From Gerris lacustris (lineage: Eukaryota; Arthropoda; Insecta; Hemiptera; Gerridae), in NCBI GenBank assembly GCA_951217055.1, contig OX578283.1:30972260-31036259 (forward strand): DNA of 64,000 bases, in the 5' to 3' direction. The translations under genes were made by a program, and so were the position numbers. This document shows positions 11,946-22,959 of this stretch, one piece after another. The notes beneath the pieces were generated by a model that did not search any database, was not told the DNA's origin, and saw only the letters and a program-made list of their open reading frames with translations. Within the stretch, counting starts at the first letter, position 1, and each line of letters starts with the position of its first letter.

Positions 11946-12729
11946 TGTACTAGAATAAAATTGTAGGCTCTTTATTACTAGTATTAGTATGGGACCTTGG
12001 TTTCAAAAATGTATTTCACTTGTAATCTTTCAAATTTATAAAAGTATGATTTAACAACATACGACTATTATCATATACCTCTATAATATATCAAGCGTTG
12101 CGTTATCACAAAGTATGTGACATATTTTGAACGTTATCAGTAACTACTAGCTATTCTAGCAACACATGACATAGGATTTACTACAACTCATTCATTTAGA
12201 ATTTCAATTTCAATTTTCAAACAATTGTTTACGTAATTTTGAAAACAATCGTGAAACTATTATGAATTACTAACAATAATTAGGATTCTTAGAAATATCA
12301 ATGCATGCAACAGGAAAAAAATAAATATATGATACTCATTTATTTCTGCGAATATTTGTAACTTACTTGTCACTTGTCATTATAAGAATAAAACCAACTT
12401 AGTACAAATCGATATTACATATTAAATTAATACAATTTCGCCACAAATTATAATTTTTGTGTAGTAATCACGAAATTTTACAGAAGTCGAACATAAACAA
12501 ATTAATCTGCGTGAGCTAATTTTGCATTAATTCGGATTTATTTCTTATCAGCACATCCGATTCTAAAGCAGTAAATAAATGCTATGATATTCAAACTCAC
12601 AGTTAACTTAAATTCGTCCTCTATTTGAGAATGTAAACAAATAAGAGCCTAAGTTATAGACTGAATTAATTTATTATAATTTACTACATACTAGATATTG
12701 TGTGTTATGCACAAAACATTCATGTTTAC

Positions 12730-13100
12730 GAAAGGTAAACACAAGTTTAGTTGCGTTCACTGTTGTTTAATAAAATATTTTCTAATTCTCAATGATATGT
12801 AAGCTACGAATCACATGTGATTCGTTCACTAGGTTGGTAAACAACTGAATGTAACCAAGGAATCATAAAATTCCGTTCACTAGGTAAGTATAAACCACTG
12901 TTTTTAAGCTACGCATCATAAATGATTCGTTTTCAAAGAAGTAGATAAACAAACTACGCGTAACACATAATTTGTTTTCGAAGCAGTACCTAGCTATCTT
13001 CTAATATAAAGATATTTATTAACTTCAAATAGGTTAATTTAGCATTGCTTTTATATTTATATAAAAAATATCGTTCTCGAATAAGTAGGTAAACACTGCA
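12730..13100 (+). repeat. Degenerate 50-60-bp tandem array
   Basis: Units share an 'agctacgaatca' block, 'gattcgttcac' and 'aggtaagtataaaccactg', beginning near 12795, 12850, 12907 and 12957, with an outlying remnant at about 13070. Divergence between units is high, so the array is old. Short palindromes such as 'gaatcacatgtgattc' occur inside units. Confidence 0.6.
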
Positions 13101-13295
13101 ACGTCAACTAACTAAATTATACGGACAAATAAGCTAACTACGACTTTGATAAGAATTCTAGAGGAATCTTATAACTTTCGAATTAACAACTTTTGTAGTT
13201 ATTGTAAAATAAAAACTGATTTTTTTAAAAAAAGAAGATTAACATAATCTAACATTAGAAAAACAAAAAAACGAAAACTTTTTTAAAAACGGTAC

Positions 13296-13445
13296 CTTGC
13301 CACTAGAATTAGTGTTTTCGTGAGGTGAGAATGGTGGTTTAATGTCGTGTTCCTGAGGTGATGGACGATATTCACTTCCTCCGCCGTTAGTCATATCTGG
13401 GTGCAAAACGTAGCCGTGATTCGGCTCACCTGAATCGCTTCTCGT
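13296..13445 (-). CDS. Candidate internal exon of an unknown gene
   Basis: On the minus strand a 50-codon frame begins TRSDSGEPNHGYVLHPDMTN and runs through YRPSPQEHDIKPPFSPHENT. It ends ...SSGK at the donor AAG/GTACCG. The acceptor used here is CTGGAG/ACG, giving exactly 150 bp in phase 0 at both ends. An alternative acceptor 17 bp further upstream (13462) would add CLKLE but change phase. A T-rich tract lies just upstream. The low-complexity Gly/Ser/Pro/His/Asn composition resembles linker regions of regulatory proteins, but no domain can be named. It pairs in phase with the micro-exon at 13893. Confidence 0.5.
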
Positions 13446-13448
13446 CTC

Positions 13449-13892
13449 CAGTTTGAGACAACCTCATGCCAAATAATTAAAAAAAAATCGAACCAAAAAA
13501 CTCAAATATGATTTCTTTTAAAGTAAAAAATTAAAAACCGAACAAAAAAGCAGACACAACGATCTTAAATAATATTATGATATCAATTTTTTTTCTTTAA
13601 TTGTAAGTTTTTATCACTGTTTATTTTTGTAAATTAAATGAGGTAGTGTTCGTTATAATTTTATTTTAAATAAATGAGCGCACTTTATAATCTGTAAAAA
13701 ACTGTTAATTTGATAATATTGTTTATCATATAAAGCGTAGGTGTTTTTTTTTATAGTCGGAAAACGAAAGTCGTGTAAAAAAAGCCTAAGATCGGAATAA
13801 GTTTTAGGTCGGCAATGACATGCAGTCAACAACAAAAAAAACAACGCACGATGTACAGAATGACCCTACTCTGTTAACATCTAAAAACTCAC
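13449..13892 (-). other. Presumed intron between the two candidate exons
   Basis: A+T-rich DNA bounded, on the minus strand, by GTGAGT and by a T-rich tract ending in AG. It has no internal repeat family. Short frames inside appear random. Confidence 0.35.
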
Positions 13893-13948
13893 TATGTCTG
13901 GAACGAGAGGCGACCGTAAAGCGGGAACAGGGCTAGGTGGAGGGGAGA
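13893..13948 (-). CDS. Candidate Ser/Pro-rich micro-exon upstream of 13445
   Basis: On the minus strand the pyrimidine-rich 'tctccccaccactttgtgttgtactaatcag' region provides an acceptor. The 56-bp exon reads SPPPSPVPALRSPLVPDI after two split-codon bases. It is followed by a consensus donor ATA/GTGAGT (13887-13892). It ends in phase 0 and so joins the 13296-13445 exon without a frame break. The implied intron is about 447 bp. No start codon is seen, so earlier exons must exist if the model is right. The plus-strand frame over the same bases (MSGTRGDRKAG...) is short. Confidence 0.4.
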
Positions 13949-14039
13949 CTGATTAGTACAACACAAAGTGGTGGGGAGAGATCGTCCCCTCCTTACCTCC
14001 CCTCTCTATGCCTAGACCAGCCCTAACCTGTGTACACCT

Positions 14040-16326
14040 ACTTATTATTTCATTTTTTGCCTATTTCATTTAACCGATTTTTTTTTTTACCGAACTACTA
14101 CAAAGAGCGAATTAATTTCGTAAACCCGTGTAGACAACGAGGGTTGTAACTTAAGAAATTGACCTATGAATTATTTTTTTGCATATGATTATCTTCTTTT
14201 GTCAGATTTATTTTGTAAAAAACACTCATGATCATATTTTTTAGCGCATGGTTAGAAAAGGGCTCAGGGCTCACCACTAGAATTAAGCTGTTTGTAAAAT
14301 AACAAACATAGAAAAAAATAAAATAATAAAGTTTATTGTTTCTATTTTTTTTTTTTTTTTTTGCATAATTTTTTGTAGACCTCATCACTACAAAAGAAAT
14401 CATTATTGATATACTTGTAGTTTTTTTATGAGTAACATAAATAAAGGATTAAATCCCCTCTTAATTATATAAACACGTCAATTATATAAATCCATTTTTT
14501 TTCTTTCAAAGTAAATTAGTTTTGTAAAAGCCTAAGAAGAAAAGGAGAGTAAGCCAACTCATGTTTTTAGTGTCACATTATTACAATCCCTCTCCTTTTT
14601 TGTATTATTTAACAATGTGACAATGATAGTCCTAAGTTAAGGAATTAAATTTACTTCTTTTTTAAAAGGATAACAATGTAGGGCTAACTAAATAACTTGC
14701 ATTATCTAAACGATTTTTAAGAGCACGTGCCACTAAAATTAAAAGATTTTAGGTAAGTGTAATCGTTCTGAAGAACAACAATTTCTCATTTCTCTGATTT
14801 CAAAAAATCCTGGACAGAAATCCGTTACAATCCATTGATAAATAAAACTAAGTTAACAGTCCCCGTATGATTAATTATTCATACTCAAAGTCCACAATTT
14901 ATGACAAATCGTATAAAATTAAATCCAACAATCGAAAAAACAAATTAAATTTTATATTTTGCACCTTTCTTTTTTAAATCAAGTTAATTTAGTAATAAGA
15001 AGACAAGTACAAGCAAAAGAGGTTTTTCATTTTACATTATTTTTATTTTAAGAATCAATAACTTTAGACGGTTTTATTTCCTGTTTATTTTTCCTTAAAT
15101 CAATTGGAAAAAAAAAAAAAACCTAATTGATATTTAAAAAAAAAAAGTGTTTTTTTTTTGTATTTTTTTTTGTCTAATTTTTATACTTTTATAAACAGGC
15201 ACGAAAACATATTATATTATTATATTGTGTGTGTGCCTGTTCTTTATGTCAGAATATTTGAGTAAATGTTTTTTAACTCTCATTATATTTCATTTTCTTT
15301 ACATTTAGAAGACTAAATTGAAGACGATTTTCATTTCAAATAAATGTAAAAACATAAATGTTTTTCTTCTTCACTTACTTAATTTATTCCATATTACGTA
15401 TAAAGAAGAATAATTTGTTGAATTAATACATATTTTTGTCGAATTAAAATTAGTTTAAAATTGTTCCTAATGCGATAATTAAATGTTTATTTTATTTTTC
15501 TTGATAAGTCGTTACGTAAAACACTTATTATTATTTTTTATAATTTATTTCCTCCAATTATTTAATAACTAAGATTTCTCTTTTAAAGTACCATTTGTCA
15601 AATGCCTATTTATAGATGGTTTGACAAATATACCATCCAGAATTTCCAGCATTGTTTTGCCAGTATTTATTTATTTGTTTTGCCAGTATTTCTAAAAATA
15701 TTTGGCTTAACATGTCTTCAGACAACAGTAGACAGCTTCTCAGACCTTTAAAATAATCGGTACTCGGGAAATACCAAATGTATGGATTGAGGACAACTGC
15801 GCCGTTTACAGAATGTTTAAGTTCTTCAACTCAGGTTAAACAATCGCAAAGCAATGGGTAAGGCCAAATACCTAATATTCGCGGCCAGTAGGAGTTCACA
15901 CAACTAGTTACTTACTTAGTTAAAACTAAAGTTTTTCCCGGCAATCTGCACAACCACAGCACTAGAGTAGATGGTACAAAATATTATTATATATTTAAAT
16001 AGACTTGATAAACCATCAATGACTTACTTATACTCGATACTCGTACATTGGGATCATCAAGTGCGGTGCATTTTAACTTTCTACTACAAAAACTCTTTTC
16101 AATTATTTTTTTTTCTTTATTTAACCTGATATTAATGTAATACAAACATCCATTTGTATATCAATTCTATTTTTTAATAAACTCATCTCTCTCTAAAAAA
16201 CGTTTTATTCTTCTTTTGTTTAAAAAAAACCTTAAATTATTTGTTTTTTGTAAAAAAAAAAAAATAAATAAATAAAATAAACAATTGTTTTTACTTTCAT
16301 TTAAACCTGAATTAAACTATTTTTCC

Positions 16327-16330
<4 letters not shown>
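14040..16330. other. A+T-rich intergenic or intronic stretch
   Basis: Long T and A runs (for example 14349-14362 and 15107-15120). A small hairpin 'tttgtcaaatgcc...gatggtttgacaaa' lies near 15595-15629, followed by a short repeated phrase 'ttttgccagtatttatt'. A donor-like GTAAGG follows a 34-codon frame near 15850, but no matching acceptor was found. Confidence 0.5.

Positions 16331-16413
<83 letters not shown>
16331..16413. repeat. (AT)n microsatellite
   Basis: Uninterrupted AT dinucleotides for about 83 bp, adjoining the start of the family E element. Confidence 0.98.
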
Positions 16414-16414
<1 letters not shown>

Positions 16415-17376
16415 TAGCTGGATACCCGTACTTCACTACGGAGTGTATTTTAATTTGATAAGCTTATGAACTACCATCAAGAAACATTCAAATTATTTCA
16501 CGATGCGAGAATATCAAGATTCTATCCATCCCACTTATTTCTATACCACCTCCTCTATGATAAGATAATTTGCAAATATCCCAAATTTACTCTCTTAAAT
16601 GAAAATATGATACCGTATCCATTACTTGTACCCCGTACCCCTGTGTACCAAAATTTAAATTTCGAAAAATTCATGTAGACAGTGATTTTCCTCTTGCTTT
16701 GAAGGGCAAGTGTGCAAATTTTCATCAAGATCGAACTAAAACTGTAGATTTGTATAAAGTACGTACATACATACGTTGACTTTTAGATATATTTTTCCAT
16801 TTTACCTCCCTAAAATGTACATAATAACAATTACTGTACTCTTAAAGAGCTTTTCAACGGTGTGCATCATGAAAGGTTATCATTACTTTGACATTTGTAC
16901 CCCGTACCCCTGTGTACCAAAATTTTAATTTCGTAATCTCATCTAGGCAGTGACCTTTACCTGGTTTTGAAGAAAAAGTGTGTAAATATTCATCAAATTG
17001 GGTTAAAACTGTAGATTTGTATATAATCATATAGACACTCTTCTTTTTATATAAGATATAGCTTTTGTTTTTCATTTTACCCCCTCCTAAATGAAAATAT
17101 GACAAAACTGTACATAACAACAATTACTGTACTTTTAAAGAGCTTTTCAACGATATGCATCATCAAAAGTATTCATTACTTTGACATTTGTACCCTGTAC
17201 CCCTGGGTACAAAAATAAAAATTTCGCAAAATCCTTTCTTAGTGGATGCCTATTATATGAACCGAGTATATCCTCAAAATTTCAAGTCTCTCAGTTAAGC
17301 AGATTTTGCTGTGCGTTGATTCTATGTCAGTCAGTCAGTCAATCAGGACATTGCCACTTATATTATAGATATATAT
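16415..17376 (+). mobile_element. Family E element, TA-microsatellite bounded
   Basis: The element begins 'agctggatacccgtacttc' straight after an (AT)n tract and ends with 'gtcagtcagtcagtcaatc', then 'atattatagatatata'. Inside, a 130-150-bp module containing 'tgtaccccgtacccctgtg' recurs at 16626, 16896 and 17189. Reverse-strand copies of that module occur at 27951 and 56570. A CAGT microsatellite end and flanking (TA)n resemble non-autonomous Helitron-related (HINE-like) elements, but no diagnostic Helitron terminus could be confirmed. Confidence 0.65.
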
Positions 17377-17398
17377 ATATATATAAAGAGAATATATA

Positions 17399-17410
17399 TT
17401 TAATTCGAGA

Positions 17411-17494
<84 letters not shown>

Positions 17495-17506
17495 TCTCGA
17501 ATTAAA
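17399..17506. repeat. (AT)n microsatellite with 16-bp inverted arms
   Basis: The AT tract (17413-17492) is enclosed by exact inverted arms TTTAATTCGAGAGAAT (17399-17414) and its complement (17491-17506). The whole unit can form one long hairpin. Confidence 0.95.
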
Positions 17507-17839
17507 TTAACGTAATTGTAAAAAATGATAACTTATTTTTTTTGGAATATTCGATTATTTTAATAAACTAAGCGCTAAAAAAACAAAAACATGTAAATAG
17601 CTCTAATTGTATTTGTTTTAGAATAAAGATTTTATTGGATGAAATTCTGAACAATTATTTATACTTTTAATTAATATTTCGTCTGAGTTTAAAAATGTTT
17701 TAATAGGAATATTTCACTTGCTCAAATGCACAATTTTTAATCAACATATACAAAGTCAATTATATCTATATATATCCTTATAATATTTAACTATATTATA
17801 TTGTAATTGTAATATATTATTTCTTGATAAATCAAAATA

Positions 17840-18176
17840 GTCTGCCAATTAATGTGGCTCATAGCTGCCACGCATCCTATCTCACACTTTATTATGCTTT
17901 AAAAACTCATTATAGTCTAAATTATTTAATTGTTTCCAAGTATGTAAATAGATGCAGGTTTGTGCGCTTGTGGAAGAGAAACAAATGCACATTAGGTTGA
18001 AACTTATATGGGACCAACAATGACTAAAAATGACCTACCCCCCGAATTTCTTTGAAATTGAACGAATAGACAGTCAAGGGATCAAAAATATGCCTGATTC
18101 GGTGACATTAAAAAAAAATGTTTGTTCTTCAGAACGTTCACGTAGTTTTCGTTGCCTTCGGTACGCTCGAAAACAA
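17840..18176 (+). repeat. Family A dispersed repeat, copy 3 (internally deleted)
   Basis: The head 'tctgccaattaatgtggc' is present. It then jumps to 'gtttgtgcgcttgtgg', so about 200 bp of the linker and first half of the body are missing. The second half ends 'ttgccttcggtacgctcg'. Confidence 0.8.
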
Positions 18177-19119
18177 AATCTATTTAAAAATGTATAAAAA
18201 TTTTTCTCTTAAATATTAACTTTTATAATTGCATTATAATAAAAAAGGATACATTTTTGGTAGAGGATTATTTAATTAAGTCAAGACGTTTAATGAAAAT
18301 TAAATAATATTGTAGATTCATATTTGTAAAACCATCTAATAAAGATTAAAGCTACAATATTATCTAATTAACAATATTATACTATGATAAATACTCATAT
18401 AATTTCTAATTGGAATCATGGAAGCCTAGTTAATCTTTTTTAAATGGTAAAATTCTTAAATAAATAAACTAATAATGAAAAAAAGTTCGCTTACGACCCT
18501 TACTAGGATTAATAAAGTATCGAAAACAAGGCCTTGGATGGTGGCGCGCTCTAGTTCACTAAAAGTCCCTTTACAATAATCCATATGTACGAGGGGATAG
18601 ATAAAACAGCTTAACATAAGGGTGCTGCCCTTTTATTTAACAATACACCAGCCACAAACTTAAATAATCTTACCACTTTCTACAAAAAAAACCATAACGG
18701 AAGTATTGTGTTCTATATTCTTTCGGAACTAAAAATTGTTCAACTTAAGAAGCAAAAAACAATTTTACACATTAATTCGTGTAATCTATCTCCCTTTTCA
18801 TTTGGATTTCAAACACTGTTTACATTGAAGTTTGTCTCTCCTCAACAGTTTTTTTATAAAGACTAAATAAGCGTTCAATACAAAGTGGGCATGTTCTAAA
18901 AATAAATATATATCTGTGGCAGACGCATGGAAACCAAACTACACTACATACAAATTGAAATATTGTAAAAATTAAAAGTATTTAGCAGGATCATACCCTA
19001 AGGCGAAATCGAGTTATGAATTTAAGATATAACATTTTAGGATGCCTTTATTAGAAATTAAATTTTAATTGATTTTTTAAAACAATCATAATTAGGTATA
19101 ATATTTTATGGTTCGTAGC
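18177..19119. other. A+T-rich DNA with a short dispersed fragment
   Basis: A 34-bp phrase beginning 'ttcgcttacgacccttacta' at 18486 recurs at about 19688 next to a family B fragment. In one frame it reads LTTLTRINKV followed by RPWMVARSSSLKVPLQ to a stop, possibly a coding scrap of a transposon. No other feature is evident. Confidence 0.5.
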
Positions 19120-19155
19120 AATAAACCATATTTTTTTCGAAAAAATATGGTTTAT
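19120..19155. repeat. 36-bp hairpin
   Basis: 'aataaaccata' followed by T7, CG, A6 and the complementary arm: a near-perfect inverted repeat with a two-base loop. Confidence 0.9.
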
Positions 19156-19179
19156 TTTTTACGTTTTTTTTAAATGTTT

Positions 19180-19641
19180 AACGCGAGGGGAATAATGGCA
19201 CTTTACTCCCAAGGTACATACAATATTTTATCTCCAGTAGGGAGAAAATACACATTTTCATCCATTGCACAGTTTTTATTTATTATTTTAATAAATAACT
19301 ATAATTGTTAGCACTTTTAACAGCAGATGTAAGAGATTCAATATTAAAAACAAATAAGAATTGAATTAAACTCAAATAGAAGGTTATTTATATGCAGGTT
19401 ATAAGCAATGATAAACAAGGCCGAAAAAGCAGTGTCGCCAGCCTGATTTCAACAACTTCATTACATTAGCCATTCATTCTCTACTATTTATAAAATAATT
19501 AAGTTGGCAATCCTTCTTTTTCTCCCTGGTTTTACATCTTCTCCCTACGTTTACTTCCCAACTTTTGAGTTCAGGAAAGAAAAAACTTACTTTAGTCCCT
19601 CTAAACTAATCCAAAATCATAACTTTTTCTCCCTACTGGAG
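19180..19641 (-). repeat. Family D repeat, uninterrupted copy
   Basis: The reverse complement of this segment matches 57423-57786 followed by 58900-58989 in order. Shared blocks include 'aaataataaata', 'gcaatggatgaaaatgtgta', 'aaaatattgtatgtacc' and 'ccattattcccctcgcg'. It preserves the join that is split by about 1.1 kb of insertions at the other locus. Confidence 0.85.
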
Positions 19642-19645
19642 ATAA

Positions 19646-20020
19646 ATTTCATTTAAATCGGACGAGTAATTTTTAAGATATGTTGGACAAAAATTTCGCT
19701 TACGACCCTTACTAGGATTAATAAAGTACAAACCGACAAATGTCGTCTGTGCAGACGGGGGAGCATAAACTACTAGGCAGATTTCCGAAAATTTTTATTC
19801 ATTTCTAAAATGTAATCCAATTAAATTCTAATCTGACCATAAATCGTTTTCCACAGAAAAAATCTAGTTCCTAAGGAAACAGGAAGAATTGTGATCAAGG
19901 TCGGGTTCTCTTCCCCACCAGAAAGGAAATTATTTTTATAGTAAATTATAATGAAAATTCAATAATAAATGTTGTATGAGAAAGTGATAAAACCTTTTAT
20001 ATGAGATTGTGCGAGTTGTA
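19646..20020 (+). repeat. Chimeric fragments of families A and B
   Basis: A 40-bp family A core ('aatcggacgagtaattttta') is followed by the short dispersed phrase also seen at 18486. A 5'-truncated, diverged family B copy follows ('gtctgtgcagacg', 'aaactactaggc', 'aaaatctagttcct', then a degenerate B box 'gtcgggttctcttcc'). Confidence 0.65.
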
Positions 20021-20888
20021 TAGGGCAGATAGTTTGTTTACTACCGTGGATAATATATTTATTTTATTTCGTGGTAATTTTTTGGCTTATTATTTATGGC
20101 GTGTTAAATGGTTACTTCCCATAAAATAATGATAAAAAAATATATATAATACAATAATACATAAAAAGCAATGTTTACATTCATAAATTATCACTGTAAT
20201 TTTTTTACTTTCTTTTTTTCGTATAAAATGGTAAAGACAAAAAAAAAATTACAATAAAGTACACAATGTGAAGTATCATGGAAATAAAAGGGTCAATAAA
20301 CTCCGATGCGACCTATATTAATGGAACAAATAGACTACAGAATTATAAAAAAAAGGAGGCCATAAAAACTTTTTTTCTTTTTTTTATTACTATTAAATGC
20401 ATGTTACACTAAAAAAATATACAAAGTCTGGGATTCCAGCAAAAAATGGACGGGGATAAAAACAGAAGTGGTTTTAACTTTACAAAAAAACAACTCTACA
20501 ACAAGTGAACGGCAAAAAATAAACTTTTGACAGCAACAGGTGACTCTTTTTTGTGTAGAATCGAAAATAAAATAAATTTTCGTCTCGCATAATAATTATT
20601 ATATTTCTTTTATTAAAATGTAATATGGAGCCAGAGAGAAGTTACTATATTATATAAATATACTTTTTTGTTGTCGATTCGTGCTGCCCATATATTATAA
20701 AACAGAAAAATGTGATCAAACAAATATAGTTAGTTGTTCGTTCGAGATTTTGAATGAATTGAATCCATTGTAATTTATTGGTCATTAAAAGTTTATTTAT
20801 TGATATGGTATCATTTTTAGTCCAGTCCCAGTCAATATTACAAAATGTACAACATTTCCTGGACAATGGTCGGGTATCTATAATTTTT
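20021..20888. other. A+T-rich stretch, nothing recognised
   Basis: Homopolymer A/T runs and no convincing coding frame. Confidence 0.55.
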
Positions 20889-20891
20889 GTT

Positions 20892-20946
20892 ATTTCTTTG
20901 GTCTTTAGAGATAAGTCTTAGGGATATCCCTAAGGACCAAAGAAAT
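20892..20946. repeat. Hairpin with nested 16-bp palindrome
   Basis: Arms ATTTCTTTGGTC (20892-20903) and complement (20935-20946) flank the perfect palindrome TTAGGGATATCCCTAA (20918-20933). Confidence 0.9.
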
Positions 20947-21837
20947 CTGAAGATTGAAAAAAAAAAATTAATAAATAAAAGCAATAAAAATGATTTATGG
21001 ATCTTGTAGGGACTAATGCCACTAGTAAAAAAACAAGTTTGCTGAAACGAAAGCCCTGTGAATACGGAGTTGTATTTAAAAAGTCAACATTTTCAGACTT
21101 TTCTCCAATTTTTTCTTAATATCTCTGTTTCTTTGATTTGAGAGCAAAAGTGGATATTATGAATATTGTAGAGGGCATAATTTTCTACAACTTTTGTGTT
21201 AATAATTTTTTTTTTTCTATGTTCTTTTCTCTTTTTGCAACGTTTAGATACGAATAGCTTTGGTAATCTTTAACACTTCATAGTAGTGCCGCTGTTGGTA
21301 TAACAAAAAATTTATTGGAAAAGAATAGACTCTTTGTCTCAAAGAATAGAAAAATATAGAATCTTTACCCATCATAAACATAAAATTCTAATTTGAAAAT
21401 TAAAAAATCCCGTTTGCACGTGAACACTTAACGCTCCGCAACGTACTTAGTCTGAGCATTCGCATAAAAGAAACACGTATACAAAATTTCAACTAAATCA
21501 GTCAAATTTAACTTAAGTCATCGTCATGCTTTTATACAACACATTCAAAAATACATTTATACTGCTCAGTAGTTTGATAATTGTAACCCGTAAAAAAATT
21601 TCAATGCTCAAGGCCAAGGTTGTTGGGAAGCGTTATCCATCAAAGCGTCCACTCGCAGTGCTCGCGCAAACATGAGCTTAAAATTTAAAATCGGAATTTG
21701 AGGACTTATCTATTTTTTCATAGACAATTTTTTTTTTTTGTAAAACCAACAGCGACGCTACTGTAAAGTGTTAAAGTTGGCCAAATATTTAATCGTATCT
21801 AAAAAGTTTGGAAAAGATAAAAGAAGGTATAAAAAAT
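20947..21837. other. A+T-rich stretch, nothing recognised
   Basis: No coding frame, structured repeat or family match was identified. Confidence 0.5.
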
Positions 21838-22424
21838 AGACTGCCAATTGGTGTGGCACATAGCTTCCTCGCATCCTATCACGTACATTATTAATTTTAT
21901 ATTTTATGCATTTACAAGCCATTATTGTTTAATTTGTTTAATTGTTTCCTCCGTTTTTTTTTAATCTGTCAAAATTGTTTTGATTTTATACTTGAATTAA
22001 AGTATCAATTAAGCAAAAGTTAAAGAGCGCAGAAGGTTCAAAGTAATCTGGGGCTATCTGCGGGCTACTTTCGATAAACTATAAAAGTTTCATACAAATC
22101 AGATAAGTACTTTTGAATCTATAGGTGTAAATTAATGTATGTTTGTGCGCATGTGGAAGAGAAACAAATGAGCGCAGAAGGTTAAAACTTATATGGGACC
22201 AACAATAGGCTACTCATGACCTACCACCCAAATTTCATTAAAATTGGACGTGTAGTTTTTAAGATACGTTGCTTCGCAAAAATTGAACGACAGACCGACC
22301 GACAGACAGACACGGAACCAAAAATGTTTCCTGATGTCTGAAACGGATTTCTGTCTTGGAAGTTTTGAAATCGGAGACCTAAAAGACACATAGCTTCCGT
22401 TACCTTCGGTAAGTTTGGAAGAAA
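21838..22424 (+). repeat. Family A dispersed repeat, copy 4 (best full-length)
   Basis: Head ('actgccaattggtgtggcac'), linker and body are all in direct orientation. The body has two related halves, each starting 'gcgcagaaggtt' and containing a core ('ctataaaagtttcatacaaa' and 'caaatttcattaaaattgga'), so it may have arisen by internal duplication. A CAGA/CCGA run lies at 22289-22313. Use this copy as the family reference. Confidence 0.88.
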
Positions 22425-22845
22425 AATTATAAATCTTTACAATGTTAATAACAATTACTTTTGCTCTCCGATGCATAGGAACAAAGATATTTAGTAAAAG
22501 AAGAAACAAGTTCCAAATTTTTATTTCAACATAATTCTGCTTGCACAGGACTTTCGTTTCTTCAAACTTGGTTCTTTTACTAGTACGGCCATCCTTACAA
22601 CATATCCAAAAATTATGGATATCCGACCTTTTGCAATGAACCAAATGCAATGTATAATTTGACTGGACTTCAATAATGACTAGGAAATTACTAGGATAAT
22701 ACCTCAGTCTGTAATTTTTATATGAATTATCATCAAAATTCTTGACTCTTACAAAATGTATCTCATGTCCGTGAATCTTTTTGAAGTGCTTAGAAATTAG
22801 GCGCTCCATTAGAAAAAGTTTATTAAGCTTGTTGGGCGCACTCAC
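22210..22845 (-). CDS. Long open frame, hypothetical, chimeric with family A
   Basis: A 211-codon frame, long for DNA this A+T-rich. The first 140 or so codons are in unique sequence. They begin SAPNKLNKLFLMERLISKHF and include YNLRL-type aromatic/basic stretches and a Cys/His-bearing segment (HCKRSDIHNFWICCKDGRTS). The last 70 codons are antisense to family A, so the native end is lost. The frame stays open upstream to about 22950 without ATG. A strong GTGAGT donor-like site overlaps the presumed start. No domain was identified. Likely a decayed or transposon-derived coding region. Confidence 0.35.
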   Translation of the reverse strand: MSAPNKLNKLFLMERLISKHFKKIHGHEIHFVRVKNFDDNSYKNYRLRYYPSNFLVIIEVQSNYTLHLVHCKRSDIHNFWICCKDGRTSKRTKFEETKVLCKQNYVEIKIWNLFLLLLNIFVPMHRRAKVIVINIVKIYNFSSKLTEGNGSYVSFRSPISKLPRQKSVSDIRKHFWFRVCLSVGLSFNFCEATYLKNYTSNFNEIWVVGHE

Positions 22846-22959
22846 CCTAACTTTTTTATTTGTTAACCTTACCCCCCAAATAGCCTGGTAAAAATAACAT
22901 CGATTGAACTTTGCAATACATATAAATTTATAAAAAAAATTATAAAACTTTCTCTATTT

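Noticed and set aside
13653..13844. 63-codon minus-strand ORF
   Set aside because: Lies within the inferred intron and has A+T-driven composition without splice support.
17181..17510. 109-codon plus-strand ORF
   Set aside because: Its C-terminal half is an IY run from (AT)n and the rest lies in family E sequence.
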